Of a stretch of 64,000 nucleotides of DNA, positions 44,126-54,922 are shown piece by piece. Source of the stretch: QHXW01 sp963768075 (lineage in GTDB: Bacteria; Acidobacteriota; Terriglobia; Bryobacterales; Bryobacteraceae); contig CAVYHD010000013.1 in the NCBI GenBank assembly GCA_963768075.1, positions 68,678 through 132,677 on the forward strand, in the 5' to 3' direction. The notes under the pieces are model-generated. The model was given only the letters and a program-made list of their open reading frames with translations, did no database searches and was not told the DNA's origin. The position numbers and the translations under genes were made by a program. Position 1 is the stretch's first letter. Each line of letters begins with the position of its first letter.

Positions 44126-47100
44126 TCAGAACTTTAGTTTCAAGCCAAATTGAATGTCGCGGGGAGTGCCGGCACTCGTAATCTGGCCGGCAGTGCTGGT
44201 ACCGATGGTCGCCCCTGGTGTGCCGAAATTAGGATGATTGAACAGGTTGAAAAACTCGGCCCGAAATTCAAGATTCAATCTCTCCGTAATTCGGTTTCGT
44301 TTGATAAGCGACACATCCCATTGCTGCATACCTGGCCCGTACAAGATATTCTTGCCGGAATTCCCGAAACGGGGTGTCCCACTCGCCAAAGCCTGCGAGA
44401 GCGCGTCGGTGGTGAAACAGTTGGCATCAAACCAGTCCGCTACTGTTTGAGGGCCGGCGCCATTGCAAGTCCGGTCCGGCCGCGGAGATAGCGAGCCGCT
44501 GTTCGAGAAATCCTCATTCGCCTGAACGGTAAACGGGAAGCCCGTCTGGAATGTAATGATGCTGGAGACTTCCCATCCTCCGGCCACGGTATTCGAAAGA
44601 CCGCCATCGTTCAAAAAGCGTTGTCCCTTTCCAAACGGGAGTTGCCAGATCGGCGTTAGAACCAGCCGCTGTTTAATGCTGATATCCGCTGTTCCATAGT
44701 CCGCCCTCGCATTATTGTCGTTCTGCACCAAGGAAACAGAGTCAGAGTCCCCTCCGTTCCAATCGAGACCATGGCCCCAGGTATAAGCAATCAGCGCTTG
44801 AAAGCCATGCGAGAATCTCTTGGTGACTTTAGTTGTCAGGGCATCATAGTTCGAAACACCATTGAACGAATCGTATAGCATGATATTAAAATCAGGCCAC
44901 GGCCGCCGCGGTTGCAGCGGACCAACTCCAGGCACTGCCTGATTGCCCCACAAATGAATGTAGTCCATGTGATCGCCCCGATTCCCTACGTATCCAACCT
45001 CCAGCGCCCAGTTCTGCGCCAACTGCGACTGGATGCTGGCACTCCATTCATACACGGTCGGCGTGGCATAAAACGGGCTCGGCATCAACTCCGAGGTAAT
45101 TTGGGATAGCGGAACCGCCGCGGAATTTGCAAACATTGTCTCGGTCGTGGTTGGAGCGCCATTGGTTAGCGGCGGCGGCGATCCGAACGCAGTGTTGTAA
45201 GTAGGGGTTTGCGTCGAGACCGGGTTGTTATTGACATATGAACCTTGAATGTTAGTGTGAGGTAAATCGTTGAATACTCCCGCCCCAGCGTGAACTATGA
45301 GCTTATCGGAGTTTGAGCGGACGCCACGAGACTCCGAGCCGCGGATCAAAGTTCCCGTGACCAGGGCCCAAGCTAAGTTCCCGGACTTTATTCCCGGTAA
45401 GCCCCAGTTGCGTCTCTCATCGCCGAACTCATGACCAGACATTGTCCGTTAGCGTTGAGGTAGTAAGAATTGCGAGCAGAGCGCGTCGTTGGCGGCATTG
45501 GGGAAAGCGGTCAGCAGGAGGGCATCTCCGGGGGTCGAGTTATACGCCAGCGGATACAGCGTGGCAATCTCGTTGTTCTGATCGTAGGGTTGCTTGCGAT
45601 ACTCCCACCGAAGGCCAACCTCCACACTCAATCGAGAGTTGACACGAATGTTATCCTGGGCAAACAGACTAAACCAGCCTCCCCCGATCAGTTCGTTGAC
45701 AAACGGACTTTTGAGTGTATAGCCCGCCGGAAGGGAAGCCCAACTCCAGATCGGCGAGGTCGGAGATCGCACTAACGCCCGGAATTTCTGCCGCCAGAGA
45801 TGAGAATTGCCCGTTGAAGCTGATGCTCCCATTCACCTGCATGGGATCTTCCACCCGAGGGGTCTGCCAGAAGTTGAAATCGCCGCCGAGGACGATGGTG
45901 TGCTTGCCGACAATCTTGGTGAGGGTGTCTTCGAACTTCTGAACTCTATCTGCCAGAATATCTGGGTAGTAACCGCCGTCTCCCACTCCGGCGAAATTGA
46001 TGAAACTGAAGGCAGGGATATGCCTCCAACTGCTTGGTGGGAGCCTGCAACTGTGGATACCGAAACTGCCCAGAAGACCCGGTTGCCGAGGGCACCCTTG
46101 GCAGTCGCGATCGAGAAAATCCCGCTTGGTAGCCCACACGCACATCGTTGATCAGAGCTCGGGCTGAATAACGTGGGTCCAGCCGCCCACCACGTTCTGG
46201 CCTCTATAGTGTTGATAGTCATTAAAGGGGTCGAAATTTCCCGGGGGCAACTGGTCGGTAGTTGCCAAATAGGTATCGGCCAAACAAGCGATCATTATCG
46301 GAGAGAACCTCGTCGACACGCACATCAAATTGTTCGTCGGGGCGTCGCAGGGGCGTCTCATTTACATAATTCGGGATGCCGGCGCGGTTGGGCGCGGGAA
46401 AGAGCGCCAAAACCTTCTGCGCTACCGGATTCATGTTGGTGATTATGTTTCCGGGGATCGGTGTGCCGACTAGAATGGTAGACGTCCCGGCGCCAGGGTT
46501 CGCCGGATTTGCCGGGCAAGTGAAAAGGTGCTCGGAAGCCGGATTGAATAATTGCCCCGTATCAAAGTTCAGGTTGGCGGGAGCGGCGGAGCCACTGGAT
46601 GCGCACAGATTGGCGGTTTGCCCTGTAAGAGAGGAGCTGAAGTTTCCCGCCCTCTCAGCCGCCGTGGGGACTACACTCGTTCCACTCTGCCCTTGAATGA
46701 GTCGAAGCCCTTCATAGCTCCCGAAGAAGAATGTCTTATTCCTTCGAATCGGCCCCCCCACGGCCCCGCCATATTGATTGCGGATGAATTCGGGCCGGTC
46801 TGTCGCGAAGAAGTTGCGCGCATCCATGTCCGCGTTCCGCAAGTACTCCCAGGCCGAGCCATGGAAGCCGTTGCTGCCCGATTCAGTAATCAGGTTCATG
46901 GTAGTGCCGGAACTCAGGCCCGTCGCCGCATCGTAGGTGTTATTCTCGATCTTGAATTCCTTTACCATCTCCGGAACCGGCTGCAGGGCAAACCCACCAT
47001 TGTTGAGTGCCCGAGAGATCATTCCGTCGATCAAAATCAAATTACCCGAAGAAACTGCTCCCGACCCGCTGTAGCTATTGTCGTTGAACCCGGATCCGTT

Positions 47101-47642
47101 GCCGTTCGCGGAGGTAAGCGACCTTCCCGTGGTGTCGACTGTTCCCGGCACGATCAGCGCAAGTGCACCCGTACGCCTCAAATTGAGCGGCAAATCGAGG
47201 ATGGGTTGTTGGTCAACAACCGTTCCCATACTCGCGCTGGTGCTATCAACCAGCGGGGCGGTCGCTTCCACCTGAACCGACTGTGTGACTTGCCCCACTT
47301 GCAGCACCACATCCACAGTGGCCTTTTGGTCCACGTTCAGAACAATCCCGGATAACACAGTGGCGGAGAAACCAGTCTTCTCCACCGAAAGCGTGTAGGC
47401 TCCCGGAGCAAGATGCGGGAAGACGTAATCTCCGGCGGCGCCCGAAATTGTTCTCGTAACACGCCCGTGCTTACATTGGTGGCACTCAACGCCGCCTCAG
47501 GCACTACGGCGCCGGCCGGATCTTTTACCGTACCCGACAATCGGGCTGTCACTTCCTGAGCTCTGCCGAGCCAGACTGTAAGCAGCATGATCAACGACAC
47601 TGCGCAACAGCATTGCCAAAACCTGCGACCCTTACCTGTCAT
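44126..47642 (-). pseudogene. Oar-like TonB-dependent receptor, frame-disrupted
   Basis: Ancestral length about 1165 residues. The order is a signal peptide, a carboxypeptidase-regulatory (beta-sandwich) domain (VTARLSGTVKDPAGAVVPEA), a plug (TVDVVLQVGQVTQSVQVEA, ILIDGMISRALNNGG) and a large barrel ending in GTPRDIQFGLKLKF with C-terminal Phe. This is the acidobacterial Oar-like type. Breaks were read near 47440, 46262 (+1), 46150, about 46030, 45720 (+1), 45440 and 45310 (+1); the last 390 codons and the segment 46270-47385 are open. It would import glycans or oligomers across the outer membrane and lies between two PVC-type cytochrome proteins. Confidence 0.82.
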
Positions 47643-47930
47643 GACGTGATCTCCTCCCTCGAAAGTTCCCGAGCGGCGCCCCTGATCGTTTAAGATTAGC
47701 GATCATGCTAGGTCAGCCAGAGCGCATTGTCAATCGAATTCGAGTACTGATTCGACAATTTGTCTAATAGGCTGAACAGCCATTTTGATCTTTCTTCGGG
47801 TGTGTTGCGATCTTCACATGACCCGGTCAAGCGATGGCAAATGCCCGCAAGACTGCCGGTTGCGCCAGCTTTCTTTATATTGCAAGAAAAGTAATTGAAT
47901 TCGAAACGCCAGATGATAACATGAACAACT
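47643..47930. other. Divergent region between TonB receptor and second PVC-type protein
   Basis: 288 bp. No gene. A GGCTG-AA-CAGCC inverted repeat lies near 47771-47782. AT-rich stretches near 47690-47770 and 47870-47925 probably hold promoters, but none stands out. Confidence 0.4.
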
Positions 47931-50900
47931 ATGATGCCTTCCTTGCGGCACTTTCCGCGCTGCGGGTTCGAACTGCTTACTGGACTGACCGCCGCTTTCA
48001 TTTGGGCCTCGACGGCACTTGGAGCTTCCGCGAATGCTCCGCGAACCGGCCTCGCAGCCCTGCACGTGCCGCCTGGCTTCAAGGTAGAGAAGGTCGCGGG
48101 CGCCGGGCTTGTCAATTACCCGATGATGGGCACAATCGATGATCGCGGACGCCTGTTTCTGTGCGAATCGTCGGGGAATACACTGACCACGGACCAAATG
48201 GCTGCTAAGCCGGATTATGTCATCCGCATGCTCGAAGATACGAATGGCGACGGCGTTTATGACCGGAGCACGGTATTCGCGGACAAGCTGACTCTTCCCG
48301 CGGGCGCGGTCTGGTACCGCGGTGCGCTTTATGTCGCGGCGCCGCCGAACTTGATCCGGCTGGAGGACACCGACGGCGACGGTGTGGCCGACCGGCGCGA
48401 TGTGATCGTAACCGGCTGGCACCTATCTTCGAACGCAGCCAGTCTTCACGGGCCTTTCTTCGGTCCTGATGGCTGGCTGTATCTCACCGATGGCCGGCAT
48501 GGATTTGAGATCAGCACCAAAGACGGCCGCGAATTCAAAGGCGAGGCTTCGCGGATCTGGCGCGTCCGTCCGGACGGAACCGGCCTCGAGTGGGTGGCGG
48601 GCGGCGGTTTCGACAATCCCGTCGAGCTTGTTTTCCTGCCCACGGGCGAAACCTTCGGAACGATGACTTATTTCCAGGATCCGCGTGATGGCCAGCGCGA
48701 TGCGATTATGCATTGGGTTTGGGGCGGCGTCTACCCAAAGCCGTATCCAGTTACGAGCGAATTTAAGCGCACCGGCGATCTGATGCCCGTTATGACGAAA
48801 TTCGCGCGCATTGCGCCTGCCGGCCTGATGCGATATCGAAGCCGTAGTTTCGGTCAGCCGTACCAGGATAATTTTTTCAGCGCGCAATTCAATCCGCACC
48901 GCGTGCAGCGGCACATTCTCTATCGTGACGGCGCCACCTTCCGCACGGAAGATTCAGACTTCCTGACTTCCGTCGATCCGGACTTTCATCCCACCGATGT
49001 CATGGAGGATGCGGACGGCAGTTTGTTAGTTGTCGACACCGGAGCCTGGTTCATCCACGGCTGCCCGATCTCGCGCGTCGCCAAGCCGGAAATCAAAGGC
49101 AGCATTTACCGTATCCGGAGAGTGGGTGCGCCGGCGGTTCGCGATCCCCGAGGCGAAAGTCTGAAGCTTGCGGAGAGGAAACCTTCCGAGCTTGTGGGCT
49201 ATCTCGAAGACCTTCGCCCCGCGGTGCGTGATCGTGCGGTTGAATTGCTCGTGGAAGCCGGCGAGCCGGCGGTTGAAGCGCTCGTGCACAAGCGCGAGCA
49301 GTCGGCATCGCAAGAGGCGCGCAGTGCAGCCGTATGGGCATTGTTCCGCATCGGTACATCCGAAGCCGAACGGGGTGTTCGAGCCGCGCTCAATGATTCC
49401 AGCTTCCGTGTGCGCGTGGCCGCGGCACGGGCCGCGGGTATGGCTAGAGATCGCGAAGCGGTAGACGTTCTGATGCAAATGGTGCAGAAGGATGGGCAAC
49501 CCGCTGTCCGCCGCCAGGCTGCTACCGCATTGGGCCAGATTGGCGACGCCCGCGCCGTCCCAGCACTTATCTCCGGGGCTGCGCGCGCCTTTGACCGGTT
49601 TAACGAGCACTCCGTGACCTACGCATTGATCGAGTTGAAAACGCCGGCTCCCCTGATCGAAGCGCTGGGCAATGCAAATCCAAAGATTCGCAAGTCCGCG
49701 CTTATTGCTCTTGATCAAATGGATAATTCGCCGCTCACCGCCGAGCAGCTTACGCCGGCGCTGAGCGACAAGGACAAAGAACTGCGAACGGCTGCACTGT
49801 GGGTGGCGTCGCATCATCCCGACTGGTCGGGATCGGTTCTGAGTTTTCTCGAATCGCGTCTCCGCTCTCCCGAATTTCCCGGCGCCGAGGCAGAGCCGGT
49901 GCGTGAGGTGCTTCTCTCGTTCTGTTCGAGCCCCGATATACAGAAACTGGTGGGCGACCTACTGGGCGATGCCGCCGGCGGCGCAAAACGCGAGCTGTTC
50001 CTCCTTGACACGATCGACCACTGCGACCTGAAGGAATTCCCAGCGCCTTGGATGGAGCGACTCGGCGGCTTGCTCGATCATTCTGCTCCCGCAGTGCGCC
50101 TACGCACCTTAAACCTGGTGCGGGCGCTGCAGATTATGGAGCTAGACGGCCGCCTCGAAAAGATCGCGTCCAGCCAATCATCACCGCCCGAACTGCGAAC
50201 CACGGCGTTGGCGATTCTGGTTCGCCGCCGGCCGGGAATCAATGACACCGCTCTCAAGTTTCTCCTGGGCCGTTTGAACCGGAATAACGATGCGGCGGAG
50301 CGCCTGGCGGCCGCCCAGGTGCTCGGAAGTGCGCACCTGACGGACGCACAGTTAATCACGCTGGCTCGCGGTTATTTGCAGCAGGCGGATGCGCTTATTC
50401 TTCCCCGGCTGATCGAATCGTTCAGCGGTTCAGCGGATGCTGACGCCGGAAAAGCCATGGTCAGAGCTCTTCTGAAAACCCAAGTCTCGATTGGCGAACC
50501 CGATGCCAAACGGTTGCAGGACATTTTGGCCAAGTACCCTGAAGACGTTCGCACCGAAGCGCGACCGCTGCTCACTCACCTGGAGGAACTGCAAAAAGTG
50601 CGGATTACGCGGCTCCGACAGCTCGAGCCGTTGCTCAGCGCGGGCGGCGATATCGGTCGCGGCCGCCATATATTCTTTGGCGAAAAGGTAGCGTGTTATC
50701 ACTGCCACACGATCGGCAACCAGGGAGGGCACGTCGGCCCGGATCTAACCGGAGTCGGCGCCATCCGCTCAGGCCACGACATCCTCGAGGCGATCGTCTT
50801 CCCCAGCGCCAGCTTCGTGCCTGGATTTGAGATTTATAACGTCGAAACCAAAACGGATGTGTACGCCGGAGTAAGAGGTCAGGATACTCCGGATGCGCTC

Positions 50901-51089
50901 ACCCTGGTAACCGGGCCTCACGCTGAAATCCGCATCCCGCGAAAACAGATTGTTTCGATCAAACCGTCAAGTGTCTCCCTGATGCCTGAGGGTTTGGACG
51001 AAAGCCTCACGCGCCCGGAATTCATCGACCTGCTCGCATTCTTGCAATCGCAGAAATCACGGGAGATCGCACAGGTTCGCAATCCGTAA
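47931..51089 (+). CDS. PVC-type haem-binding protein: beta-propeller, HEAT repeats, cytochrome c
   Basis: 1052 residues, same architecture as the gene at 40971-43979 but with a Sec signal peptide (to about residue 32) instead of a lipobox. Propeller blocks: GLVNYPMMGTIDDRGRLFL, DTNGDGVYDRST, DTDGDGVADRRD, LLVVDTGAWFI. Many HEAT repeats span about 400-850 (AVWALFRIG, AAARAAGMARDREAV, ATALGQIGDARAVPAL). The cytochrome domain has CYHCH and ends with VSLMPEGLDESLTRPE. It is followed after 15 bp by a DUF1080 gene; that pair is a recurrent neighbourhood for glycoside oxidation or cleavage in the periplasm. Confidence 0.9.
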   Translation: MMPSLRHFPRCGFELLTGLTAAFIWASTALGASANAPRTGLAALHVPPGFKVEKVAGAGLVNYPMMGTIDDRGRLFLCESSGNTLTTDQMAAKPDYVIRMLEDTNGDGVYDRSTVFADKLTLPAGAVWYRGALYVAAPPNLIRLEDTDGDGVADRRDVIVTGWHLSSNAASLHGPFFGPDGWLYLTDGRHGFEISTKDGREFKGEASRIWRVRPDGTGLEWVAGGGFDNPVELVFLPTGETFGTMTYFQDPRDGQRDAIMHWVWGGVYPKPYPVTSEFKRTGDLMPVMTKFARIAPAGLMRYRSRSFGQPYQDNFFSAQFNPHRVQRHILYRDGATFRTEDSDFLTSVDPDFHPTDVMEDADGSLLVVDTGAWFIHGCPISRVAKPEIKGSIYRIRRVGAPAVRDPRGESLKLAERKPSELVGYLEDLRPAVRDRAVELLVEAGEPAVEALVHKREQSASQEARSAAVWALFRIGTSEAERGVRAALNDSSFRVRVAAARAAGMARDREAVDVLMQMVQKDGQPAVRRQAATALGQIGDARAVPALISGAARAFDRFNEHSVTYALIELKTPAPLIEALGNANPKIRKSALIALDQMDNSPLTAEQLTPALSDKDKELRTAALWVASHHPDWSGSVLSFLESRLRSPEFPGAEAEPVREVLLSFCSSPDIQKLVGDLLGDAAGGAKRELFLLDTIDHCDLKEFPAPWMERLGGLLDHSAPAVRLRTLNLVRALQIMELDGRLEKIASSQSSPPELRTTALAILVRRRPGINDTALKFLLGRLNRNNDAAERLAAAQVLGSAHLTDAQLITLARGYLQQADALILPRLIESFSGSADADAGKAMVRALLKTQVSIGEPDAKRLQDILAKYPEDVRTEARPLLTHLEELQKVRITRLRQLEPLLSAGGDIGRGRHIFFGEKVACYHCHTIGNQGGHVGPDLTGVGAIRSGHDILEAIVFPSASFVPGFEIYNVETKTDVYAGVRGQDTPDALTLVTGPHAEIRIPRKQIVSIKPSSVSLMPEGLDESLTRPEFIDLLAFLQSQKSREIAQVRNP

Positions 51090-51104
51090 AGTTAGGAATC
51101 AACT

Positions 51105-51812
51105 ATGACGCGTCTCATTTTTCTTCTGCTGTGTGTTTCGCTTACCTTTGCCGCGAACCCGAAGCTCGGACCCAAGACCAAACTGTTCAATGGAAAGAAC
51201 CTCGATGGGTTCTATACGTATCTCCAGCATCATGGCAAGAACAACGATCCGGATCACGTTTTTCAGGTTCAAAAAGGGGTAGTCCACGTCTCCGGCGCGG
51301 AGTTCGGTTACATCATTACGGAGAAGGAGTACGAAAACTACTATCTCCACGTGATGTTTCGCTGGGGTGAGCAGACGCACGAACCGCGCAAGGATAAGGC
51401 GCGCGACAGTGGCGTTCTGTTTCATGTGAATGGGGAAGACAAGATTTGGCCGCACTCCATTGAGTTTCAGATGATCGAGGGTGGGACGGGTGACATCATC
51501 GTAGTGGGTGACACGCGCCTGACCGTGAAAGGCGAAACCAAGGACAAGGGCCGGTTCGACCGGTTCGGCAAAGGCCCGTGGAAGGATGTAGCCGGCTATC
51601 GCGACCCGCAGAACGAAGTCGAGAAACCGCACGGGCAATGGAACTGCCTTGAGTTGTGGGCCATTGGAGACACCATCCGGTACTATGTAAATCACAAACT
51701 CGTAAACGAAAGGAGCGGTTCCTCGCTTACGAAAGGGCGCATTTTGTTTCAATCGGAAGGCGCCGAAGTCTATTTCAAAACCATGGAGCTGCGGCCCATA
51801 TTGGCGCATTAA
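51105..51812 (+). CDS. DUF1080 (3-keto-disaccharide hydrolase-like) protein
   Basis: 235 residues with a signal peptide (MTRLIFLLLCVSLTFA). Concanavalin-like jelly-roll blocks typical of DUF1080: LFNGKNLDGFYTYL, YIITEKEYENYYLHVMFRW, DSGVLFHV, HSIEFQMIEGGTGDI, GQWNCLELW, and ILFQSEGAEVYFKTMEL. Some members cleave 3-keto-glycosides after a dehydrogenase oxidises the sugar. The adjacent PVC-type haem protein could provide that oxidation (inference). Confidence 0.9.
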   Translation: MTRLIFLLLCVSLTFAANPKLGPKTKLFNGKNLDGFYTYLQHHGKNNDPDHVFQVQKGVVHVSGAEFGYIITEKEYENYYLHVMFRWGEQTHEPRKDKARDSGVLFHVNGEDKIWPHSIEFQMIEGGTGDIIVVGDTRLTVKGETKDKGRFDRFGKGPWKDVAGYRDPQNEVEKPHGQWNCLELWAIGDTIRYYVNHKLVNERSGSSLTKGRILFQSEGAEVYFKTMELRPILAH

Positions 51813-52023
51813 CTGTTCTCGCCGGCCAACTTTAGGGGCAATCGGACTGGCGTAGCTTCCTCTCCTGGTACGCCGGCATGTCGATGCCTTCCCTCCGTGG
51901 CGATCCAAACACGACATAGGGTGACTGTCGCCGGCAGCGTTGCACGCTGCGCGTTGGCCATGACGAGTCGCGGGTGCCGATCGGCGCTCGCTTCACCAAC
52001 CATGTAGAATAGCCCCTACACCT

Positions 52024-53868
52024 ATGGCCGGTATCGACAAACGCGATGTGCAGTTCGACGCCATCGTCAACGAAGTTGTCTCGGAAGCCCACCTGAACCG
52101 CTCTTTGCTTCTGCCGGAGGAAATCGAATATATCCGGGAGCACGCGCTCAACAAGCCGCTCGGCGTGATCCATATATGGGCGCTGGGCGTGGGCGTAGTA
52201 ATCACGGGGATGTATTTCGGATGGAATTTCGGGCTGCCTGTCGGTGGACCGATCGGCGTCTTGGTGGCTTCGCTGATCGTTTGTGTGTTGTACCTCGCGT
52301 GGGTGCTCGCGCTCTCGGAGCTTTCTGTCGCCATGCCGTTCGCGGGCGGGCCGCTGGCGTTCGGGCGGCGGGCGGTGGGCAAATGGTTCGGGTTTCTAAT
52401 GGCTTGGTCGATGTTCCTCGAATGTCTGTTTGCCACGATTGGAACAGGACTGGCGGCGGGCGGATACATCGCGTTTCTCATCAACCCCGAACATCCCGAC
52501 CGCAATGTGACCACCGCGTGCGCCATACTCTGCGCGCTGGTGTTCCTCGTAATTCAGTATGCCGGAGTGAAGCAGCAGGCTGTCATTATGCTCTGGCTGA
52601 CGTACGCGGCCATCGCTGCGCTGGTCTGGTTTTGGCTGGGTGCGGCTCCTGGGGTGTCGCTGGACCGCGTCTTCACCAAACCGCTGCTGCCGTCAGGATG
52701 GTCAGGCGTGCTCGGCGCTGTGCCCTACGCGCTGTGGTGGCTGGTGATTATCGAAACCGTCGCCCTGGCGGCTGAAGAAGCGCACGAGCCACATGTTTCC
52801 ATCCCGCGTGGTCTGGTGCTCGCGCAGATCACCCTGGTGGCGCTCGTTTTGCTGACGTGGTGGTTTGCCTCGGCGGCCGCACCGTACGCCGAAACCGGAG
52901 CAGTCGACTACCCGCTTCCGCTGGTCTTCAAGAAGGTTTGGGGGACTGGCTGGTTTCTCACTGCGTTCTCGGCGCTGGCGGTGGCCGGCATGGTGGTTTC
53001 CTACAACGGAATGATCTACGCGATCAGCCGCCAGTCGTTTTCGCTAGGGCGCGCCGGCTACCTGCCGAAATGGCTGGGCGCGGTACATCCCACGCGCCGA
53101 ACGCCGCACGTTTCGCTGATGGTATGGACCGCGGTGACCATCCTGTTCATACTGTTCGGCCATTTCTACGAGAAGGCAACCGCGGTCGCCATCCTGATCT
53201 CCACTCTCACGGCGGTGATCTGGTATGTGCTCGCCATGATTTGCCTGGTGGTCCTGCGCCGGAAGGAGCCGGAGTTGTTTCGGCCGTACAAAGTTCCCGC
53301 GTACCCGTCGCTGCCGTTGTTCGTGGCCGTCTTAGCTGGGATTGCGGGATGTCTGTATGTGTGGTCGAACGTGCAGGTCATCCTTCCAACCGCGGGGCTC
53401 TATGTCGCCGCCGCGCTCTGGTACGTACTTTGGGCGCGCAAGAAGGTGCTGCCCGTAGCGCCGGAGGAAGTGGCCGCGCGCATAGCCGGGGAGTTGGTGC
53501 GCAAACTGGATGTGGCTGAGTCGCATGCGGCGGCAGCGAACACCGAAGCTAGCAGTTTCATCGTGCATGCCACGGCGCCGATTCTCATGCCGGCTGACCC
53601 GCTCTACTCACAGCAAACGCAGACAGCCCTCGAACGGATCACAGGTCCCGCGCTCGCAGTCGGCATCCTATCGCTGGTTTGGATGCTTCTGCGGGCTAGC
53701 GGCGCGGTGCGTCGCGTATTTTCCGAGGCAACGGAGGTCGCCTCCATCACCCTGCTCTGGTCTTTCTTGTTCTTGCTGGTGAGCGCTATCGGACTGATGA
53801 GCGCGCGTAACCACGGGCGGCAATCCCGTGTTTCGACCCGGGAAAGTGTAAAAACCGCATCTTCTTGA
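52024..53868 (+). CDS. APC-superfamily permease, ethanolamine-permease-like, with long C-terminal extension
   Basis: 614 residues; ordinary members have about 460. Core residues 45-470 contain about 12 membrane helices, with the first conserved block GVGVVITGMYFGWNFGLP and ELSVAMPFAGGPLAFGRRA typical of ethanolamine/amino-acid permeases. About 140 extra residues follow, including a soluble segment (about 475-545) and two more helices at 550-600. It would import an amine or amino acid. No eut genes are present. 211 bp upstream carry no gene. Confidence 0.85.
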   Translation: MAGIDKRDVQFDAIVNEVVSEAHLNRSLLLPEEIEYIREHALNKPLGVIHIWALGVGVVITGMYFGWNFGLPVGGPIGVLVASLIVCVLYLAWVLALSELSVAMPFAGGPLAFGRRAVGKWFGFLMAWSMFLECLFATIGTGLAAGGYIAFLINPEHPDRNVTTACAILCALVFLVIQYAGVKQQAVIMLWLTYAAIAALVWFWLGAAPGVSLDRVFTKPLLPSGWSGVLGAVPYALWWLVIIETVALAAEEAHEPHVSIPRGLVLAQITLVALVLLTWWFASAAAPYAETGAVDYPLPLVFKKVWGTGWFLTAFSALAVAGMVVSYNGMIYAISRQSFSLGRAGYLPKWLGAVHPTRRTPHVSLMVWTAVTILFILFGHFYEKATAVAILISTLTAVIWYVLAMICLVVLRRKEPELFRPYKVPAYPSLPLFVAVLAGIAGCLYVWSNVQVILPTAGLYVAAALWYVLWARKKVLPVAPEEVAARIAGELVRKLDVAESHAAAANTEASSFIVHATAPILMPADPLYSQQTQTALERITGPALAVGILSLVWMLLRASGAVRRVFSEATEVASITLLWSFLFLLVSAIGLMSARNHGRQSRVSTRESVKTASS

Positions 53869-53882
53869 CATCGCGGCGGTCC

Positions 53883-54833
53883 CTAATTCGCGTGACCACC
53901 CAACAAGCTGGCGCCATTCTCGTGGACAATCCGGCGAAACACGTCCTCATGCGGTACCAGTTTTCGCAGGGCAGCGAGCGAACGCGCTCCGATGCAGTAT
54001 TCGTCTGCAGTGCCGCCGCCTTTGCCGTCCAGGCAGTTGCAATCGCTTCCCCAAATCAACTTCCGGCTATGGCGTTCGATGAAACCACGCGCAAATTCCG
54101 GGTCTCTGGTAATCGCGTTGAGACCTGAGTTAGCGGAAAGATCTGCATAGATGTTGGAGTAATCCCGCAAGAGTCGGTCCGTCAGTCCGCCCCGTCGCAC
54201 CGGCCCCTTGGGGTACATCTCCAGGGGATTCAGGTCCGCACTGATGTTCCCCCACCAGGTTTGCGCGTGACCGACGAAATTCACTTTCGGGTAAGCTTTC
54301 AATACATCTTCGAAGCGCTCGAACCCAGTATTGTATGTTTCATACTGGAAATGAAGTAGAACCGGAATGCCGCGCTCTTCGGCGAGCTTATAGATGCGAT
54401 GCATCTCTGGTGAATCCACGGCAACTGGAAACTTAAGCTCACCGAACCCGATGGCGCCTCGGCTGAGATTCCCCCGCAGCATGTCGAGAGCTCGAGATTC
54501 GGCAGGATCGGCGCAGGCGAAACGCACAAACTGCCCAGGGTAGTCCGCTTCCAAGGCCGCACAGCTCGCGTTATCACCAACCTGGGAAAGCATCCATCCC
54601 TCTCCCGGCAGCAGAATCGACGTGGTCACTCCGTTGTAGACCTGGTGTGCGACAAGCTGCTGATCCGAGCGGCGCTGAATACCGTTGTAGCGCGTGTGCT
54701 GGTGAAAATCGAGAATAGGCTCCGCGCCCGGCGAAGCATTGGGGAAAGGCGCCATGACCAAACCAGCGGTCATCAAGAACTGGCGACGATCGCAGGTGGC
54801 ACTGGAGCTGAAAGATTCATGATTGCGTGGCAT
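53883..54833 (-). CDS. Amidohydrolase family 2 protein with Tat-like signal
   Basis: 316 residues. The N-terminus DRRQFLMTAGLVMAPF resembles a twin-arginine signal with the DRRQF variant. The metal-binding HxH is in ILDFHQHTRYNG. Later blocks: GIPVLLHFQYET (His), KVNFVGHAQTWWG (His) and LIWGSDCN (catalytic Asp). This is the TIM-barrel amidohydrolase 2 set used by decarboxylases and lactonases. Substrate unknown. It ends 15 bp from the convergent permease gene. Confidence 0.85.
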   Translation of the reverse strand: MPRNHESFSSSATCDRRQFLMTAGLVMAPFPNASPGAEPILDFHQHTRYNGIQRRSDQQLVAHQVYNGVTTSILLPGEGWMLSQVGDNASCAALEADYPGQFVRFACADPAESRALDMLRGNLSRGAIGFGELKFPVAVDSPEMHRIYKLAEERGIPVLLHFQYETYNTGFERFEDVLKAYPKVNFVGHAQTWWGNISADLNPLEMYPKGPVRRGGLTDRLLRDYSNIYADLSANSGLNAITRDPEFARGFIERHSRKLIWGSDCNCLDGKGGGTADEYCIGARSLAALRKLVPHEDVFRRIVHENGASLLGGHAN

Positions 54834-54922
54834 TTTTCTCGAACGATTGTCTTAGAATTTATATTATGATCATCTTACGGTGCAACTTTCTGACATCAAC
54901 CCAGTAAAAATAAGAGGTTGCC

